Positions 26,714-36,318 of a stretch of 64,000 bases of DNA are shown piece by piece. A model generated the notes under the pieces. That model was not told the origin of the DNA. It ran no database searches and worked only from the letters and a program-made list of their open reading frames with translations. How positions within the stretch are numbered: position 1 is the first letter of the stretch; each line of letters begins with the position of its first letter. This DNA is from Gemmatimonas sp. GTDB taxonomy: Bacteria; Gemmatimonadota; Gemmatimonadetes; Gemmatimonadales; Gemmatimonadaceae. The stretch lies in the NCBI GenBank assembly GCA_011390885.1, contig JAABRO010000004.1, positions 1 through 64,000 of the forward strand, written 5' to 3'. Made by a program: the position numbers and the translations under genes.

Positions 26714-27274
26714 CTACCGAAAGAAGATGCTGATCCCCGACGTGACGCCGTACGTGTCCGCCAGGTTGTCGCCCGTGCGATAGGTCAGCGCGTGGCGGAA
26801 CGAGACGCGCCCCTGCAGCGTGTGCTTGACGCCGAGGTCGATTCCGTAGTTCGTGGTGGTGCTCGAGCTGGACGCGCCGAAGAGATTCGAGTCCGACGAG
26901 AAGCTGACCCGATTCACGATCACACCGGGTGCCACGAACAGTCCGCTCCGCCCCCGCGCGTCGCCGAGATGCAGCGGCACGAACAGCGCGGCGCCAACGT
27001 TCGTCGTCGTGGTCGACGGTGCGCTTCGGGAGCCGTCGGTCGTGGAGCGCCGGAACCCCAGCAGTCGCGACTCGAGCGCGACATGGTCGTTGAGGTAGAG
27101 CGCGAGCGCCGCGGCGCCCGGGAAGCGCACATCGATGGCAGATCGTCCCGTGGTGCGCTCATACGACAGCACGTCGATGCGCACCTCGACCTGGCCTGAT
27201 TGTGCCTCGACGCGTGCGGGCAAGGTGGCGAGCAGTGCAAACGCAAGCGGCGCGAAACGAACGAACAATGTCAT
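26714..27274 (-). CDS. Outer-membrane beta-barrel-like protein
   Basis: A 186-residue exported protein with a signal peptide (basic start, hydrophobic core, cleavage near VEAQ, residue 25). The mature part consists of alternating strands separated by Ser/Thr/Gly-rich turns (for example DSNLFGASSSSTTTNYGIDL) and ends in SGISIFFR, an aromatic C-terminus typical of outer-membrane proteins. About eight strands would fit, an OmpW/OmpX-sized barrel. No family motif is recognised. It is divergent from the propeller lipoprotein at 27396 with 121 bp between. Confidence 0.7.
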   Translation of the reverse strand: MTLFVRFAPLAFALLATLPARVEAQSGQVEVRIDVLSYERTTGRSAIDVRFPGAAALALYLNDHVALESRLLGFRRSTTDGSRSAPSTTTTNVGAALFVPLHLGDARGRSGLFVAPGVIVNRVSFSSDSNLFGASSSSTTTNYGIDLGVKHTLQGRVSFRHALTYRTGDNLADTYGVTSGISIFFR

Positions 27275-27395
27275 CGATGACTCCCGGGCGACGAGAGGAT
27301 GGCTCGCACGGCTGGCGATGGGGTGGCGAGCATCGGTGCGGCGATGCTACCCTATCTGGGCCCGCAGGGTTTCCTCGACGCGCTGGAGTGACACC

Positions 27396-28721
27396 ATGCC
27401 ACCTGCGCCGCACCGCTTCGTTTCCGTACGGCTGCATGCACCTGCACAGGGGTCGCGCGTACGCGGTTCGCGCACGCGATGCGTGATCGTCGCTGCGATC
27501 TGCTGTGCCGCTTCGCTCTCCGGGTGCGCCAGTGAGACCGGCGAGTCGAGCCGCGAGGCCCTCGTGGTTCGCGACAGCGTCCTCGCGGGCGACAGCGTGC
27601 CGGTGCGCGTGATCGAGTCCACCGCAGCGGTGGCGGACGAACGCGCTGCGCCGTTCGTGGTCGATGTCGCGCCTGATCTCGTGATCGGGACCGATGCCGG
27701 CGAGCCTGCCTACGAGTTGCATCGCGTGTTCGACGCCATGCAGTGGCGCGACGGACGCATCCTCGTGGGCAACAGCGGAACACATGAGATCCGCCTCTTC
27801 GACGCCGCGGGCACATACCTCGGCCACCTCGGTCGGCGGGGCGCTGGGCCCGGCGAATTCGAGGAGGTCAGCATCTACCTGCATGCGTGGGGCGATTCCC
27901 TGCTCGCGGCCGACGACGGGCGGGCGCATGTCTACTCCCCGACGCTCGAGTTCGTGACCACGCGGCCATTCGATCTGTCGAGCGGGCCAAGTCGACCGTT
28001 CCTGCGCAGCGTATTCGCCGACGGCAGCTGGCTGGCGTTCGCCGCCAAGGGCGGCGGCGGCCTGAACGGTCCGCCGGGCTCCATCATCGAGATGGACTTC
28101 GACCTCCTGCATTCCAGCGCCGATGGGGCGATGCAACGCACCGTGCGCACGTTTGCCGGTCCGACGCGCTACGTGCTGAGCGCCGCCGGCCGCACGGGGT
28201 TCCCGTTCGTGCCGCTCACCGGCGAGGAGCTGGCGGGCGCCATGGGCGATTCTCTTGTCGTGCTGCGCGCGGGCCGGCCTGAGTTGCTGTGGTTCGACCA
28301 GCAGGGGCGCCTCGTGCAGGTGGCACGCTGGTCGCGTCGCCAGATACGATCAGCGGACGTCTACCCGGCCTACATCGATTCGAGTCTGGCGAGCCTGCGC
28401 CGCGGCACGGACCGTCGGCAGGAGGCCTTCTACGCGGCGCTGTACGAGACCGACCTCCCCATCCCGGAGTTCGCGCCGCTCTACGTCACGCTCAAGGTGG
28501 ATGACGAGCGCCGCGTCTGGCTCGAGCGATTCCGATTGCCGGGGGACACGGGGCCACGACGCTGGGATGTCATCGCCCCCACGGGCGAATGGCTGGGCAC
28601 GGTGGCGGTGCCACCCCGCTTCACGCTGTTCCGCGCCGGCCGCGATTACGTGCTCGGGCGAACGCTCGACTCCCTGGGGGTGGAGCGGGTGCAGCGGCAT
28701 CGCCTTCGTCCCGCGCGGTAG
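27396..28721 (+). CDS. Six-bladed beta-propeller lipoprotein
   Basis: A 441-residue lipoprotein: signal region with lipobox LSGC near residue 50, then propeller blades of the six-bladed (NHL/TolB-like) type. Typical blade text includes ILVGNSGTHEIRLFDAAGTYLGHLGRRGAGPGEF, with similar units at about 150-200 and 270-300. ATG 27396 follows GGAG at 8 bp spacing. Such lipoproteins are numerous in this kind of bacterium and probably act on the periplasmic or outer face; no ligand is evident. A TATCTG box near 27350 could be its promoter. Confidence 0.75.
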   Translation: MPPAPHRFVSVRLHAPAQGSRVRGSRTRCVIVAAICCAASLSGCASETGESSREALVVRDSVLAGDSVPVRVIESTAAVADERAAPFVVDVAPDLVIGTDAGEPAYELHRVFDAMQWRDGRILVGNSGTHEIRLFDAAGTYLGHLGRRGAGPGEFEEVSIYLHAWGDSLLAADDGRAHVYSPTLEFVTTRPFDLSSGPSRPFLRSVFADGSWLAFAAKGGGGLNGPPGSIIEMDFDLLHSSADGAMQRTVRTFAGPTRYVLSAAGRTGFPFVPLTGEELAGAMGDSLVVLRAGRPELLWFDQQGRLVQVARWSRRQIRSADVYPAYIDSSLASLRRGTDRRQEAFYAALYETDLPIPEFAPLYVTLKVDDERRVWLERFRLPGDTGPRRWDVIAPTGEWLGTVAVPPRFTLFRAGRDYVLGRTLDSLGVERVQRHRLRPAR

Positions 28722-28931
28722 GCGGCTGCTCGTTGCCCTCAGTCGGGACGCGCACCTCGCCGGTGCCGGCGCGACGACGACCGCGACAACCGCGGTGCGC
28801 CGGCCCGCCGAGCGTGGGCGGGATCGACTGGTGCGCCGACGGCGTTCCTCCCGCGGTATCTTGCGCGACGAGTTCGCGTTGCCGCGGGGCCGATCGGCGC
28901 CCGCATCGTGCTTCCACCAGTCGAGTTCATC

Positions 28932-29681
28932 ATGCGTCACATCGCGGGTGTGGGTCTGCTTGCACTGTTCACCGTGGCCTGCGCGTCGCCCGAGGAGGGC
29001 GCGGCGTCGGGTGATGCCGCGACGGCCTCGGCCAGCGCCTCTTCTGCCGGCTCGATCGTGCCCGGCGGCACGATCACCGGGACCGTGCGCGAACTGATCC
29101 CGGTCGAGCCGTACGTGTACCTGCGGCTCGAGACTGCCAGCGGCGAGCTGTGGACGGCCGTGGCGGAGGCGCCCATCACCAGCGGCGACTCGGTGACGAT
29201 CTACAACGCACTCCCGATGCAGCAGTTCGAATCGAAAACGCTGGAGCGCACCTTCGACGTGATCTATTTCGGCGCGCTCGAGCCGACGGCGGTCGGTGCG
29301 CACGGCGCGACGGCCATGACCACCGGCGCACCGGTTGCGGCGGACGCCCAGGTGGGCGTGATCGCGCCCGCCCGCGGCGAGAACGCGCGCACCATCAGTG
29401 CGCTGTGGCTGCAATCGGATCGTCTGGTCGGCACCACGGTCGCGGTGCGAGGCGTGGTCGTGAAGTACAACGGCGGCGTCATGGGGAAGAACTGGATCCA
29501 CCTGCAGGATGGCAGTGGCGATCCGTCCATCGGCACGCATGACCTGGTCGCCACGTCCCTCGATGCCGCGGCGGTCGGCGACACGATCACGGTGACGGGT
29601 ACGGTGCGCACCAACGTGGATGTCGGCGCGGGCTACACCTACCTGCTGCTGCTCGAGGATGGGAAGGTGAGCCGCCCGTAG
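28932..29681 (+). CDS. OB-fold lipoprotein
   Basis: A 249-residue lipoprotein with lipobox VAC (residue 17) and an Ala/Ser linker to about 42. The C-terminal half has an OB-fold of the nucleic-acid-binding type: VAVRGVVVKYNGGVMGKNWIHLQDGSGD, then GDTITVTGTVRTNVDVGAGY. An earlier strand-rich segment (GTVRELIPVEPYVYLRLE, about 48-75) looks like a degenerate copy. Such exported OB proteins occur in several Proteobacteria and their targets are unknown. The 210 bp before it hold a TATCTTGC box but no clear gene. The stop codon lies inside a terminator-like hairpin. Confidence 0.75.
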   Translation: MRHIAGVGLLALFTVACASPEEGAASGDAATASASASSAGSIVPGGTITGTVRELIPVEPYVYLRLETASGELWTAVAEAPITSGDSVTIYNALPMQQFESKTLERTFDVIYFGALEPTAVGAHGATAMTTGAPVAADAQVGVIAPARGENARTISALWLQSDRLVGTTVAVRGVVVKYNGGVMGKNWIHLQDGSGDPSIGTHDLVATSLDAAAVGDTITVTGTVRTNVDVGAGYTYLLLLEDGKVSRP

Positions 29682-29694
29682 GGTGTCCCTACGG
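29676..29694. terminator. Hairpin overlapping the stop codon of the OB-fold lipoprotein gene
   Basis: CCGTAGGG (29676-29683), loop TGT, CCCTACGG (29687-29694), an 8-bp stem that includes the TAG stop of the upstream gene. TTTT follows at 29716-29719. It lies between convergent genes and may end transcription in either direction. Confidence 0.5.
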
Positions 29695-29719
29695 ACGGCT
29701 CGTGTCGGCCGCCCGTTTT

Positions 29720-31735
29720 CTACGGCGTCACATCCTGCAGGTATTTCCGGTACCACCCCAGATACCGTTCGTAGCGGTCCCGCACGAAGCTCGGGCGCGA
29801 GATGCCGTGAAACTGCCCTGGATACACCACCAGCTGCGTGGGTACGCCGAGTGAGCGAAGCGCCTGGTACATCTGTTCGCTGCCGCTGATGGGCACGTTG
29901 AAGTCCTTCTCGCCGCCCATGAACAGGGTGGGCGTGGTGATCTTGTCCGCCTTGTAGAAACCGTACGAGAGTTTCTGCCACAGCGCCGGATTCTTCCACG
30001 GCGCACCGAGCTCGTTCTCGTACTGGTAGATGTACTGGTCGGTGCCGTACATGCTCGTCTGCAGCGCGCTGCCGGCGCCGCTCGTGGCGGCCTTGAAGCG
30101 CGTGGTGGTGGCGATGGTGTAGTCGGTGAGAATGCCACCATAGCTCCACCCGCCGATGCCGAGTCGCGAGGCATCGACGAAGCCCAGCCCGATCACGTGG
30201 TCCACGCCGGCCAGCAGGTCCTGCACCTCCTTGTTCCCCCAGTCGGCGTAGATCGCCTTCTTCCACGCCCGCCCGCGCCCGCTGCTGCCGCGGTAGTTCA
30301 CCGCGAGCACGAGATAGCCGTTGGCCGCGAACAGCTCGCGCTCGAAGTTGTAGAGGTGCTGGTCCTGGCCGTTGGGTCCGCCGTGAATGCGCAGCAGCAG
30401 GGGATACTGCTTCGTTGCATCGAAGCCGGCTGGCTTCACGAGCAGCGCGCCCACCGTGAGTCCATCCCGGTTCTTGAACTGCACGTCCTCGGTGGTGGCC
30501 ACCTTCAGCGTCGCGAACACGCTGTCGTTCACGTGCGTGAGCGCACGCAGCACCCCACCGTCCCACGCGTGCACTTCGGCCGAACGCTGCGCCGTGCCGC
30601 TGTTGAGCACGAGGCGCCCGTTCGCTGATTCGTCGAACGCCGTGACCACCCGCCGTCCGTCCACGAGGCGCGTCACGTCGCCGCCGCCCGCCGGTACCTG
30701 CGCAAGATGCGCGGCCCGGTCGTCGCCGAGCAGGAAGCGCAATGCGGAGCCGTCGGGCGTGAACGCCAGCTGGCTCACATCGCGGTCGAGGGTGGGCGCG
30801 AGCAGTCGCGGTGTGCCGCCACTGCTGGGCACGAGCGCGATGGTGTTCTGCGTGTACGCGGACAGCTCCGGTTCGCTGGCCTGCAGGTATGCGATGTGCT
30901 GTCCATCGGGACTCCACACGGGCCCCGCATCGGGGCCGCGCCAGGAGGTGAGGCGCACGGGCGTCGCGCCCGGCGTCGCGTCCACCACGTAGATGTCGCT
31001 GTTGTTCACGCGATCGGGATCGCCGCCCTCACGCTCGCTCACGAACACGAGCCGCTTGCCATCGGGCGACCAGCGCACCTGGCGGTCGTCGAACGCACCG
31101 GTGGTGAGCTGCTCGGCCTTCTTCGTGGCCACATCCACGATCCAGATGTGATCGCGCCGCTCGTCGAGGTATCCGGCACCGTCACGCTTGAAGCCGTAGC
31201 GATCCACCACGATGGGCTTCGGGCTCGCCGATGCAGCCGAATCCGGCTTGCCCTCGTTCGGGTCGGGGTCCTTCGAGATCACCGCGATGCGCGAGCCGTC
31301 CGGCGACCAGTCGTACTCGGCGACACCGCCCTTGAGGCTCGTGAGGCGCACGGCTTCACCGCCGGCTCGGTCGAGCAGCCAGAGTTGTCCGCCCTTGGAT
31401 TCATAGCGCCCCGACACGAACGCGAGATAGCGATTGTCCGGGCTCCAGCGCGGGTTGCTCTCCGCCTCCGGTGACGCCGTCATGCGCACGGTTCGCGTGC
31501 CGTCCCAGCTCACCATGTACACATCGCTGTCGCTCTTGTCCTTCGCCGAGTCGACGGTGGTGACGGTGTAGGCCACCCACGCGCCGTCGGGGGAGATGCG
31601 CGCGGCGCCGACGTCGCGGAAGCGATAGATGTCCGTGGGGCGAAGCGGGCGGGGCTGGGCGCCGAGCGGTGCCGGCACGGCGGGTGCGAGGCTGCAGACC
31701 GTGAGGGCCAGCAGGAGGGCGATGCGAGCGTGCAT
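29720..31735 (-). CDS. Secreted S9 family prolyl oligopeptidase-like peptidase
   Basis: A 671-residue exported serine peptidase. A signal peptide ends near LGAQ (residue 27); an N-terminal beta-propeller (about 30-410) has repeated PDGxxxA/WSPDG blades; a C-terminal alpha/beta hydrolase carries the triad Ser531 (GWSYGG), Asp611 (GEKDFNVP) and His643 (GQFHG). Likely a dipeptidyl- or acylaminoacyl-peptidase-type enzyme in the periplasm. A second S9 gene lies 68 bp upstream in the same direction, so both probably share a transcript. Confidence 0.93.
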   Translation of the reverse strand: MHARIALLLALTVCSLAPAVPAPLGAQPRPLRPTDIYRFRDVGAARISPDGAWVAYTVTTVDSAKDKSDSDVYMVSWDGTRTVRMTASPEAESNPRWSPDNRYLAFVSGRYESKGGQLWLLDRAGGEAVRLTSLKGGVAEYDWSPDGSRIAVISKDPDPNEGKPDSAASASPKPIVVDRYGFKRDGAGYLDERRDHIWIVDVATKKAEQLTTGAFDDRQVRWSPDGKRLVFVSEREGGDPDRVNNSDIYVVDATPGATPVRLTSWRGPDAGPVWSPDGQHIAYLQASEPELSAYTQNTIALVPSSGGTPRLLAPTLDRDVSQLAFTPDGSALRFLLGDDRAAHLAQVPAGGGDVTRLVDGRRVVTAFDESANGRLVLNSGTAQRSAEVHAWDGGVLRALTHVNDSVFATLKVATTEDVQFKNRDGLTVGALLVKPAGFDATKQYPLLLRIHGGPNGQDQHLYNFERELFAANGYLVLAVNYRGSSGRGRAWKKAIYADWGNKEVQDLLAGVDHVIGLGFVDASRLGIGGWSYGGILTDYTIATTTRFKAATSGAGSALQTSMYGTDQYIYQYENELGAPWKNPALWQKLSYGFYKADKITTPTLFMGGEKDFNVPISGSEQMYQALRSLGVPTQLVVYPGQFHGISRPSFVRDRYERYLGWYRKYLQDVTP

Positions 31736-31803
31736 GGTCGACGGAGAGAGGATGAAGGGCCCGGTCCGGACGAGATGAGAGGAACAGTGCGGCGCGCGGC
31801 GCC

Positions 31804-33903
31804 CTATGGCGTCACCCGCGCCGTCGGCTGCTCGATCAGCCAGTGCACCATCCACTGGCGGCTCCGCTCCTGCGCGTCGGCGGCGAGCCACGGCTCGGTG
31901 ATGCCATGGCCGCTGCGCGGATAGATGAGGAACTCCGTGGGCACGCCGAGCTTCTTCAGGGAGGCGTACCAGATCTGCCCTTCGCTGAGCGGCGTGCGAA
32001 AGTCGTTCTCGCCGTGAATGACCAGCGTGGGTGCCGTCACGTTCTCGACGTACGAAATTGGCGAGTTCTTGCGCCACGTGTCGCGCTGCTCGTGATACAG
32101 GCCATCGAAGGCGCGCGCGGGCTGGTTCGAGTCGGTGGTGCCGGCCATCGCTTCCCAGCTCGCGATGGACGCACGCGAGACACCGGCGGCGAACAGTTTC
32201 GTGCGCGCCGTCAGCCAGTTGGTCATGAACCCGCCGTAGCTGCCGCCCATCACGCCGAGTCGCGCGCGATCGATGTCGGGGTAACGCTGGAGCACCGTCT
32301 CCACGCCGGTGATGAAGTCCTCTTCGTCGACGATGCCCCACGCGTTCTGGATCGCGTGCTTGAAGGCGTTGCCGTAGCCGGTGGAGCCGCGCGGGTTGAG
32401 ATAGAACACGAAGAAGCCCGACGCCGAGAGCGTATGGAAGCCCGTCGAGAAGGCGCTCGTGTACGCCGAGTGCGGGCCGCCGTGGATGTTGAGCACCATG
32501 GGATACTGCCGTCCCGGTTCGTAGCCCACGGGGGGAATCACCCATCCCTCGATCTCGGTGCCGTCGCGCACCGTCCACGTCAGTCGCGTGGCGGGCTGCC
32601 GCGCGATCGTGCCGAGCAGCGAATCGTTGAAGGCGCTGACACGGACTTCGCGGCTCCCGGTGCGATCGGACATGAACGCATCAGCGGGGGACACGGGCGA
32701 CGTGGCCGTGTACGCCATGGTCTGCCCATCGGCGGCAACCGACACGTTGGCGATCACGCGATCACCGGTGGTCACCTGTCGCACGGCCCCACCGGACGCG
32801 GCGACTTCGTACACGTGCGCGTTGCCATGCACCGTCGCGGTCCATCGAATGGCGCGGCCGTCCGGCGTCCACCAGGGTGCGCCGGCGGTGCGATCCCACG
32901 CTGCCGTCAGGTTGCGCGGCGTACCGCGGGCCATGCCGCGCGCGTCGATGTCGACCACGTGCAGCTGCGTCTCGGCATTCCAGGCGGCGGTGTGCAGGAA
33001 GGCGAGCTTCGTGCCGTCCGGCGAGATGGCGGGCGACGCCACGCCGCCGGGCAGGCTGAACGGTTCTGCGGGTGTGCCGCCGTCGACCGGCACCACCCAG
33101 ATGCGCGACGACGGATCGAGGTTGAGCTCGTCGTCTTCCTTCGGATTGCCGGCGTACACGAAGTACGACCCGCTCGGTGCCCATTCGAAGTCGCCCACGT
33201 TGTGGGGCACGGTGGTGACCTGTCGTGGCGTCCCGCCACTGGCCGGCACCACGAACAGCTGTCGCTTGGGCACCAGTGCCGGATGCGGCAGGAAGGTGAA
33301 GGTGCCGTCGCGCTTGTAGCGCAGGTGCGTGATCTGGTAGCCGTCGAATCGCTCGGCGTCGAGCGGTTTGGTAATGCCGTTGGGGGCAATGCGTAATGCC
33401 TTCGCCGAGGGCTTCTCCTTGCGCTCAGGCTCGGCGGTGTACGCGATGAAGCGCCCGTCCGGCGACCACACGGGACTGCCGCGCACGCCCTCGATGCGAT
33501 ACGCCTCGCCACCCAGCCCACCGACGCGCAGGAACCAGGTGCTGCCCTCCTCCTCGCCACGGCGCGACGTGAAGCCGAGCACGGTGCCATCGGGCGACCA
33601 GCGCGGCGCGCTGGAGTTGCGGGTCGGGTCGGTGAAGCGCACCGCCTCGCCCACGGGCTGTCCGTTGCGCAGCGCGCGCAGCCAGAGTGCGGTGCTGCGA
33701 TTGTTGTCCTTCTCGTTCACCGTGGTGACGGTGAAGGCCACGTGCGCGGCGGTGGGCGAGAGGGCCACGTCGCCGATCGAGACGAGGCGCATCGCGTCCT
33801 GCGGTGTGAGCCCGCGGGGCTGCGCGTGGAGCGGCGCGGACGCGGCGGTGATGCCCAGCAGGACGAGGAGGGCAGGAAGGCGGCGGGGCCGCTGGTGCAG
33901 CAT
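31804..33903 (-). CDS. Secreted S9 family acylaminoacyl/dipeptidyl-peptidase-like protein
   Basis: A 699-residue exported S9 peptidase with the same layout as the next gene downstream. The signal peptide ends near PLHAQ (28); a propeller covers about 35-420 (APRWSPDGTVLGF and similar blades); the hydrolase domain has Ser555 (GGSYGG), Asp634 (GENDFRTP) and His666 (RSGHG). The GGSYGG and NIHGGPH wording fits the acylaminoacyl-peptidase group. ATG 33903 follows a purine-rich site (CCGGAG). It is divergent from the ankyrin/Clp-N gene. Confidence 0.93.
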   Translation of the reverse strand: MLHQRPRRLPALLVLLGITAASAPLHAQPRGLTPQDAMRLVSIGDVALSPTAAHVAFTVTTVNEKDNNRSTALWLRALRNGQPVGEAVRFTDPTRNSSAPRWSPDGTVLGFTSRRGEEEGSTWFLRVGGLGGEAYRIEGVRGSPVWSPDGRFIAYTAEPERKEKPSAKALRIAPNGITKPLDAERFDGYQITHLRYKRDGTFTFLPHPALVPKRQLFVVPASGGTPRQVTTVPHNVGDFEWAPSGSYFVYAGNPKEDDELNLDPSSRIWVVPVDGGTPAEPFSLPGGVASPAISPDGTKLAFLHTAAWNAETQLHVVDIDARGMARGTPRNLTAAWDRTAGAPWWTPDGRAIRWTATVHGNAHVYEVAASGGAVRQVTTGDRVIANVSVAADGQTMAYTATSPVSPADAFMSDRTGSREVRVSAFNDSLLGTIARQPATRLTWTVRDGTEIEGWVIPPVGYEPGRQYPMVLNIHGGPHSAYTSAFSTGFHTLSASGFFVFYLNPRGSTGYGNAFKHAIQNAWGIVDEEDFITGVETVLQRYPDIDRARLGVMGGSYGGFMTNWLTARTKLFAAGVSRASIASWEAMAGTTDSNQPARAFDGLYHEQRDTWRKNSPISYVENVTAPTLVIHGENDFRTPLSEGQIWYASLKKLGVPTEFLIYPRSGHGITEPWLAADAQERSRQWMVHWLIEQPTARVTP

Positions 33904-34205
33904 GCTGGTGTCTCCGGAGGGGGCGGGGCAGGGATGCTGTGGGGAACCTGCGCGCCATGCCGTGCGCCGGCAATACGGCGTCGTGGGCCGTTGTGCGCGG
34001 CCACGCGTTGCGCCCCGCGGATCGCGCCGATCGGCGCCGCGCTTGACGCCGCCACCCGGCACGCCGATGTTGCACGCGGCGCCCTCGGAGCGCCGCCGGT
34101 CCGCGGGAAGGGATGGTCCCGTCCGAGCTGCAGCACCCGAGTGCACAACACGCTGCCTTCTTTCAGGCCCACTTCGCGGACGGGGCCGCCACGAAAGGAG
34201 GTCGC
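33904..34205. other. Divergent intergenic region without a recognisable gene
   Basis: Holds the promoters of the S9 peptidase pair (minus) and the ankyrin/Clp-N gene (plus). I see no RNA gene, strong inverted repeat or TAnnTTTG box in it. The only firm element is the plus-strand ribosome site AAAGGAGGT at 34194-34202. Confidence 0.6.
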
Positions 34206-36131
34206 ATGCCCGTCCCCCGCCCGCTGCCGGCCGCGCCCAGCCTCGAGTTCGAGCGGCGCGAAGCCAAGGCCTTGCTCAAGGCCCTGCGCGCCGGCGATCC
34301 GTCCGCACTCGCCCGCGCCCGGCCGTGGCTCGAGGGCATGGCGGCCGATCCGTCACACGCGAAGCTCGCCGACGCGCAACGCGTGATCGCGCGCGAGTAC
34401 GGCTTCACGAGCTGGCCGCGGCTGGTGCGCTACTTCGACGAGATCGGGCGGCAGCGCCAGCCATCGCCCGAGGCTACGGGTGTGCGCCGTGGTGTTCCGC
34501 CCATCGACCGGCTGGAGGCACGCGTCGACCGCCTGTTGCGCGCCCACGCGGCGCGCGACCGTGACACCGTGCTCGCCTTCGCCGCGTGGGTGCCGCGCTT
34601 GTACGGTCGGCCGGCGTCGATGGTGTTCTCAAGCGAGGTCACGCGCGAGGAAGCGCAGCTCGTGGTCGCGCGCGCTGAAGGCTTCGCGAGCTGGGCTGCG
34701 CTGCGCGAAGAGTCCGACGCCATCGATCGCGCGCGCCGCGTCGATCCGTGGGCCGTAGCTCCCTGGCACGAGGCGCTGTGCGCCGTGTACGAGGGCGATC
34801 TCGGCGCACTCGAGCGCGCGGTGGACGCCGACCCGGCGCTGCTCTCCACGCCGAGCGAGTGGGGCGTGGGGGGGCAGCTCCTGCTGCGCGCCGCACTGCG
34901 TGATCCGGACGAGCTGCCGAGCCGAGGGCGCGCGAGGCCGGCGGCCGATGCCCGCACGGCGATCGTGCGCTGGCTCGCCGCGCGCGGCGCCAACCTGCCC
35001 GCGGCGCTCGGGCCGCTGCTGCTCGGTCATCCGTTCGGCGGCATGCGAGCGTCGCAGCTGGAGTGGCTGCTCTCCCTCGGAGCGGACCCCGACTGCACCG
35101 CGCCCAATGGCCTCAGCGTGCTCGAGTATGCCCTGCTGCGCGACTGGGACCGCGAGGCCGTGGACCTGCTCGCGGCGCGCGTCTCACCGCGCACGCGCCG
35201 CGATGCGCTCTGGATCGCCGCCGGGCTGGGGGACGTGCCGGGCGTGATGCGCTGGCTCGATGCGCGCGGACGCCCGCTTCCCGCGGTGCGGCGCGACCGC
35301 CCGGACTACGCCGCCGTGGTGCCGGGCCGCGATCTTCCGCCGAACGCCGAGCCGACCGACGCGGAGCTGCTGCAGGAAGCGTTCTGGGTGGCCGCGCGCC
35401 ACGGGCGCACTGCCGTGCTGCGCGCACTCGTCGCCGTCGGCGCCGATGCGAACGGCCGCGTCGCCGACATTCCGTATCTGGTGCTCGCCGTGGTCGAGCA
35501 CGGGGCGCACGCCGTGGAGGCGCTGCTCGCCTGCGGCGCCGATCCCGACGCGAAGGACTGGCGCGAGCGCACCTCGGCACGCGACCTCGCGCGGTCGCGG
35601 TGGCTCGAGGCGCCCTCGTCGCGCAGCCGACGCATCGCCGAGCTGCTGGGACACGATCCGGACGCGCTCCGTGCGGCGCGAGACGCGACGCCAGCGCCAG
35701 AGCCGACGGTCTCGCGTCACCTCGACAGCGTGTTCGCGCTCGCCGCCGATGATGCGCAGCGATGCGGGGCGCCGGCCGTGGAGCTGGAGCACCTGTTCGT
35801 GGGGCTGCTGCGCGCGGAGCACGGCGTGCCCGCACAGCTGGTGAAGTCGGCGCTCGGGGCTCGGCTGCGGGCGTTCATTTCGGTGTGGCGCGAGCGACTG
35901 CTCCCGCACGATGCGCGCCTCGACACGCTGGTGCCGCCGCGGTCTCCGGCGGTGGACGCCGCGTTGCGCGAGGCGATCGCCCACGCACGCGCCGTTCGAC
36001 GGCGTGAGGTCACGGCGCCGCACCTGCTCGCGGTCCTCGTGGCCGATGACGAGCAGCCGATCGCACGCTTGCTGCAGGCGGCGGGGGCGGACCTGCGCGT
36101 GCTGCGCGACGCGCTCGCGAGCGGGGGGTAG
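34206..36131 (+). CDS. Ankyrin-repeat protein with C-terminal Clp N-type domain
   Basis: A 641-residue cytoplasmic protein. Residues 15-75 (LLKALRAGD and AREYGFTSWPRLVRYFD) match the N-terminal cap often found in bacterial ankyrin proteins, with a second copy near 150-185 (ARAEGFASWAAL). Degenerate ankyrin repeats follow (about 200-505; e.g. WLLSLGADPDCTAPNGLSVLEYAL). From about 510, FALAADDAQRCGAPAVELEHLFVGLL and REVTAPHLLAVLV form a Clp N double repeat, as in ClpA/ClpC. No AAA+ domain is present. ATG 34206 is fixed by AAAGGAGGT at 34194-34202. Possibly a substrate-binding or adaptor protein; a convergent terminator follows. Confidence 0.85.
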   Translation: MPVPRPLPAAPSLEFERREAKALLKALRAGDPSALARARPWLEGMAADPSHAKLADAQRVIAREYGFTSWPRLVRYFDEIGRQRQPSPEATGVRRGVPPIDRLEARVDRLLRAHAARDRDTVLAFAAWVPRLYGRPASMVFSSEVTREEAQLVVARAEGFASWAALREESDAIDRARRVDPWAVAPWHEALCAVYEGDLGALERAVDADPALLSTPSEWGVGGQLLLRAALRDPDELPSRGRARPAADARTAIVRWLAARGANLPAALGPLLLGHPFGGMRASQLEWLLSLGADPDCTAPNGLSVLEYALLRDWDREAVDLLAARVSPRTRRDALWIAAGLGDVPGVMRWLDARGRPLPAVRRDRPDYAAVVPGRDLPPNAEPTDAELLQEAFWVAARHGRTAVLRALVAVGADANGRVADIPYLVLAVVEHGAHAVEALLACGADPDAKDWRERTSARDLARSRWLEAPSSRSRRIAELLGHDPDALRAARDATPAPEPTVSRHLDSVFALAADDAQRCGAPAVELEHLFVGLLRAEHGVPAQLVKSALGARLRAFISVWRERLLPHDARLDTLVPPRSPAVDAALREAIAHARAVRRREVTAPHLLAVLVADDEQPIARLLQAAGADLRVLRDALASGG

Positions 36132-36243
36132 CGTTCGTTCGAGGCATCGCGCTCGGTGACCGCGCAAGTGCCGGCGCGAGCAAACGCTCGAGCCACGGCT
36201 GCCGCTCGCGTGGTGCTTCCGAGGACGAGGAGGCGAAAGCGAA

Positions 36244-36273
36244 CGCGCCCGCCCGGGATCCCGGGCGGGCGCG
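36244..36273. terminator. Perfect 30-bp palindrome between convergent genes
   Basis: A 15-bp arm (CGCGCCCGCCCGGGA) is followed directly by its exact reverse complement. It lies between the ankyrin/Clp-N stop (36131) and the amidohydrolase stop (36319). TCTTGCAT follows on the plus side and TTCGCTTTCGCC on the minus side. A bidirectional terminator is the simplest reading. Confidence 0.7.
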
Positions 36274-36318
36274 TCTTGCATACCGCAGCGCGAGGCGCGC
36301 TCGCGCGCGCCCGATCGC

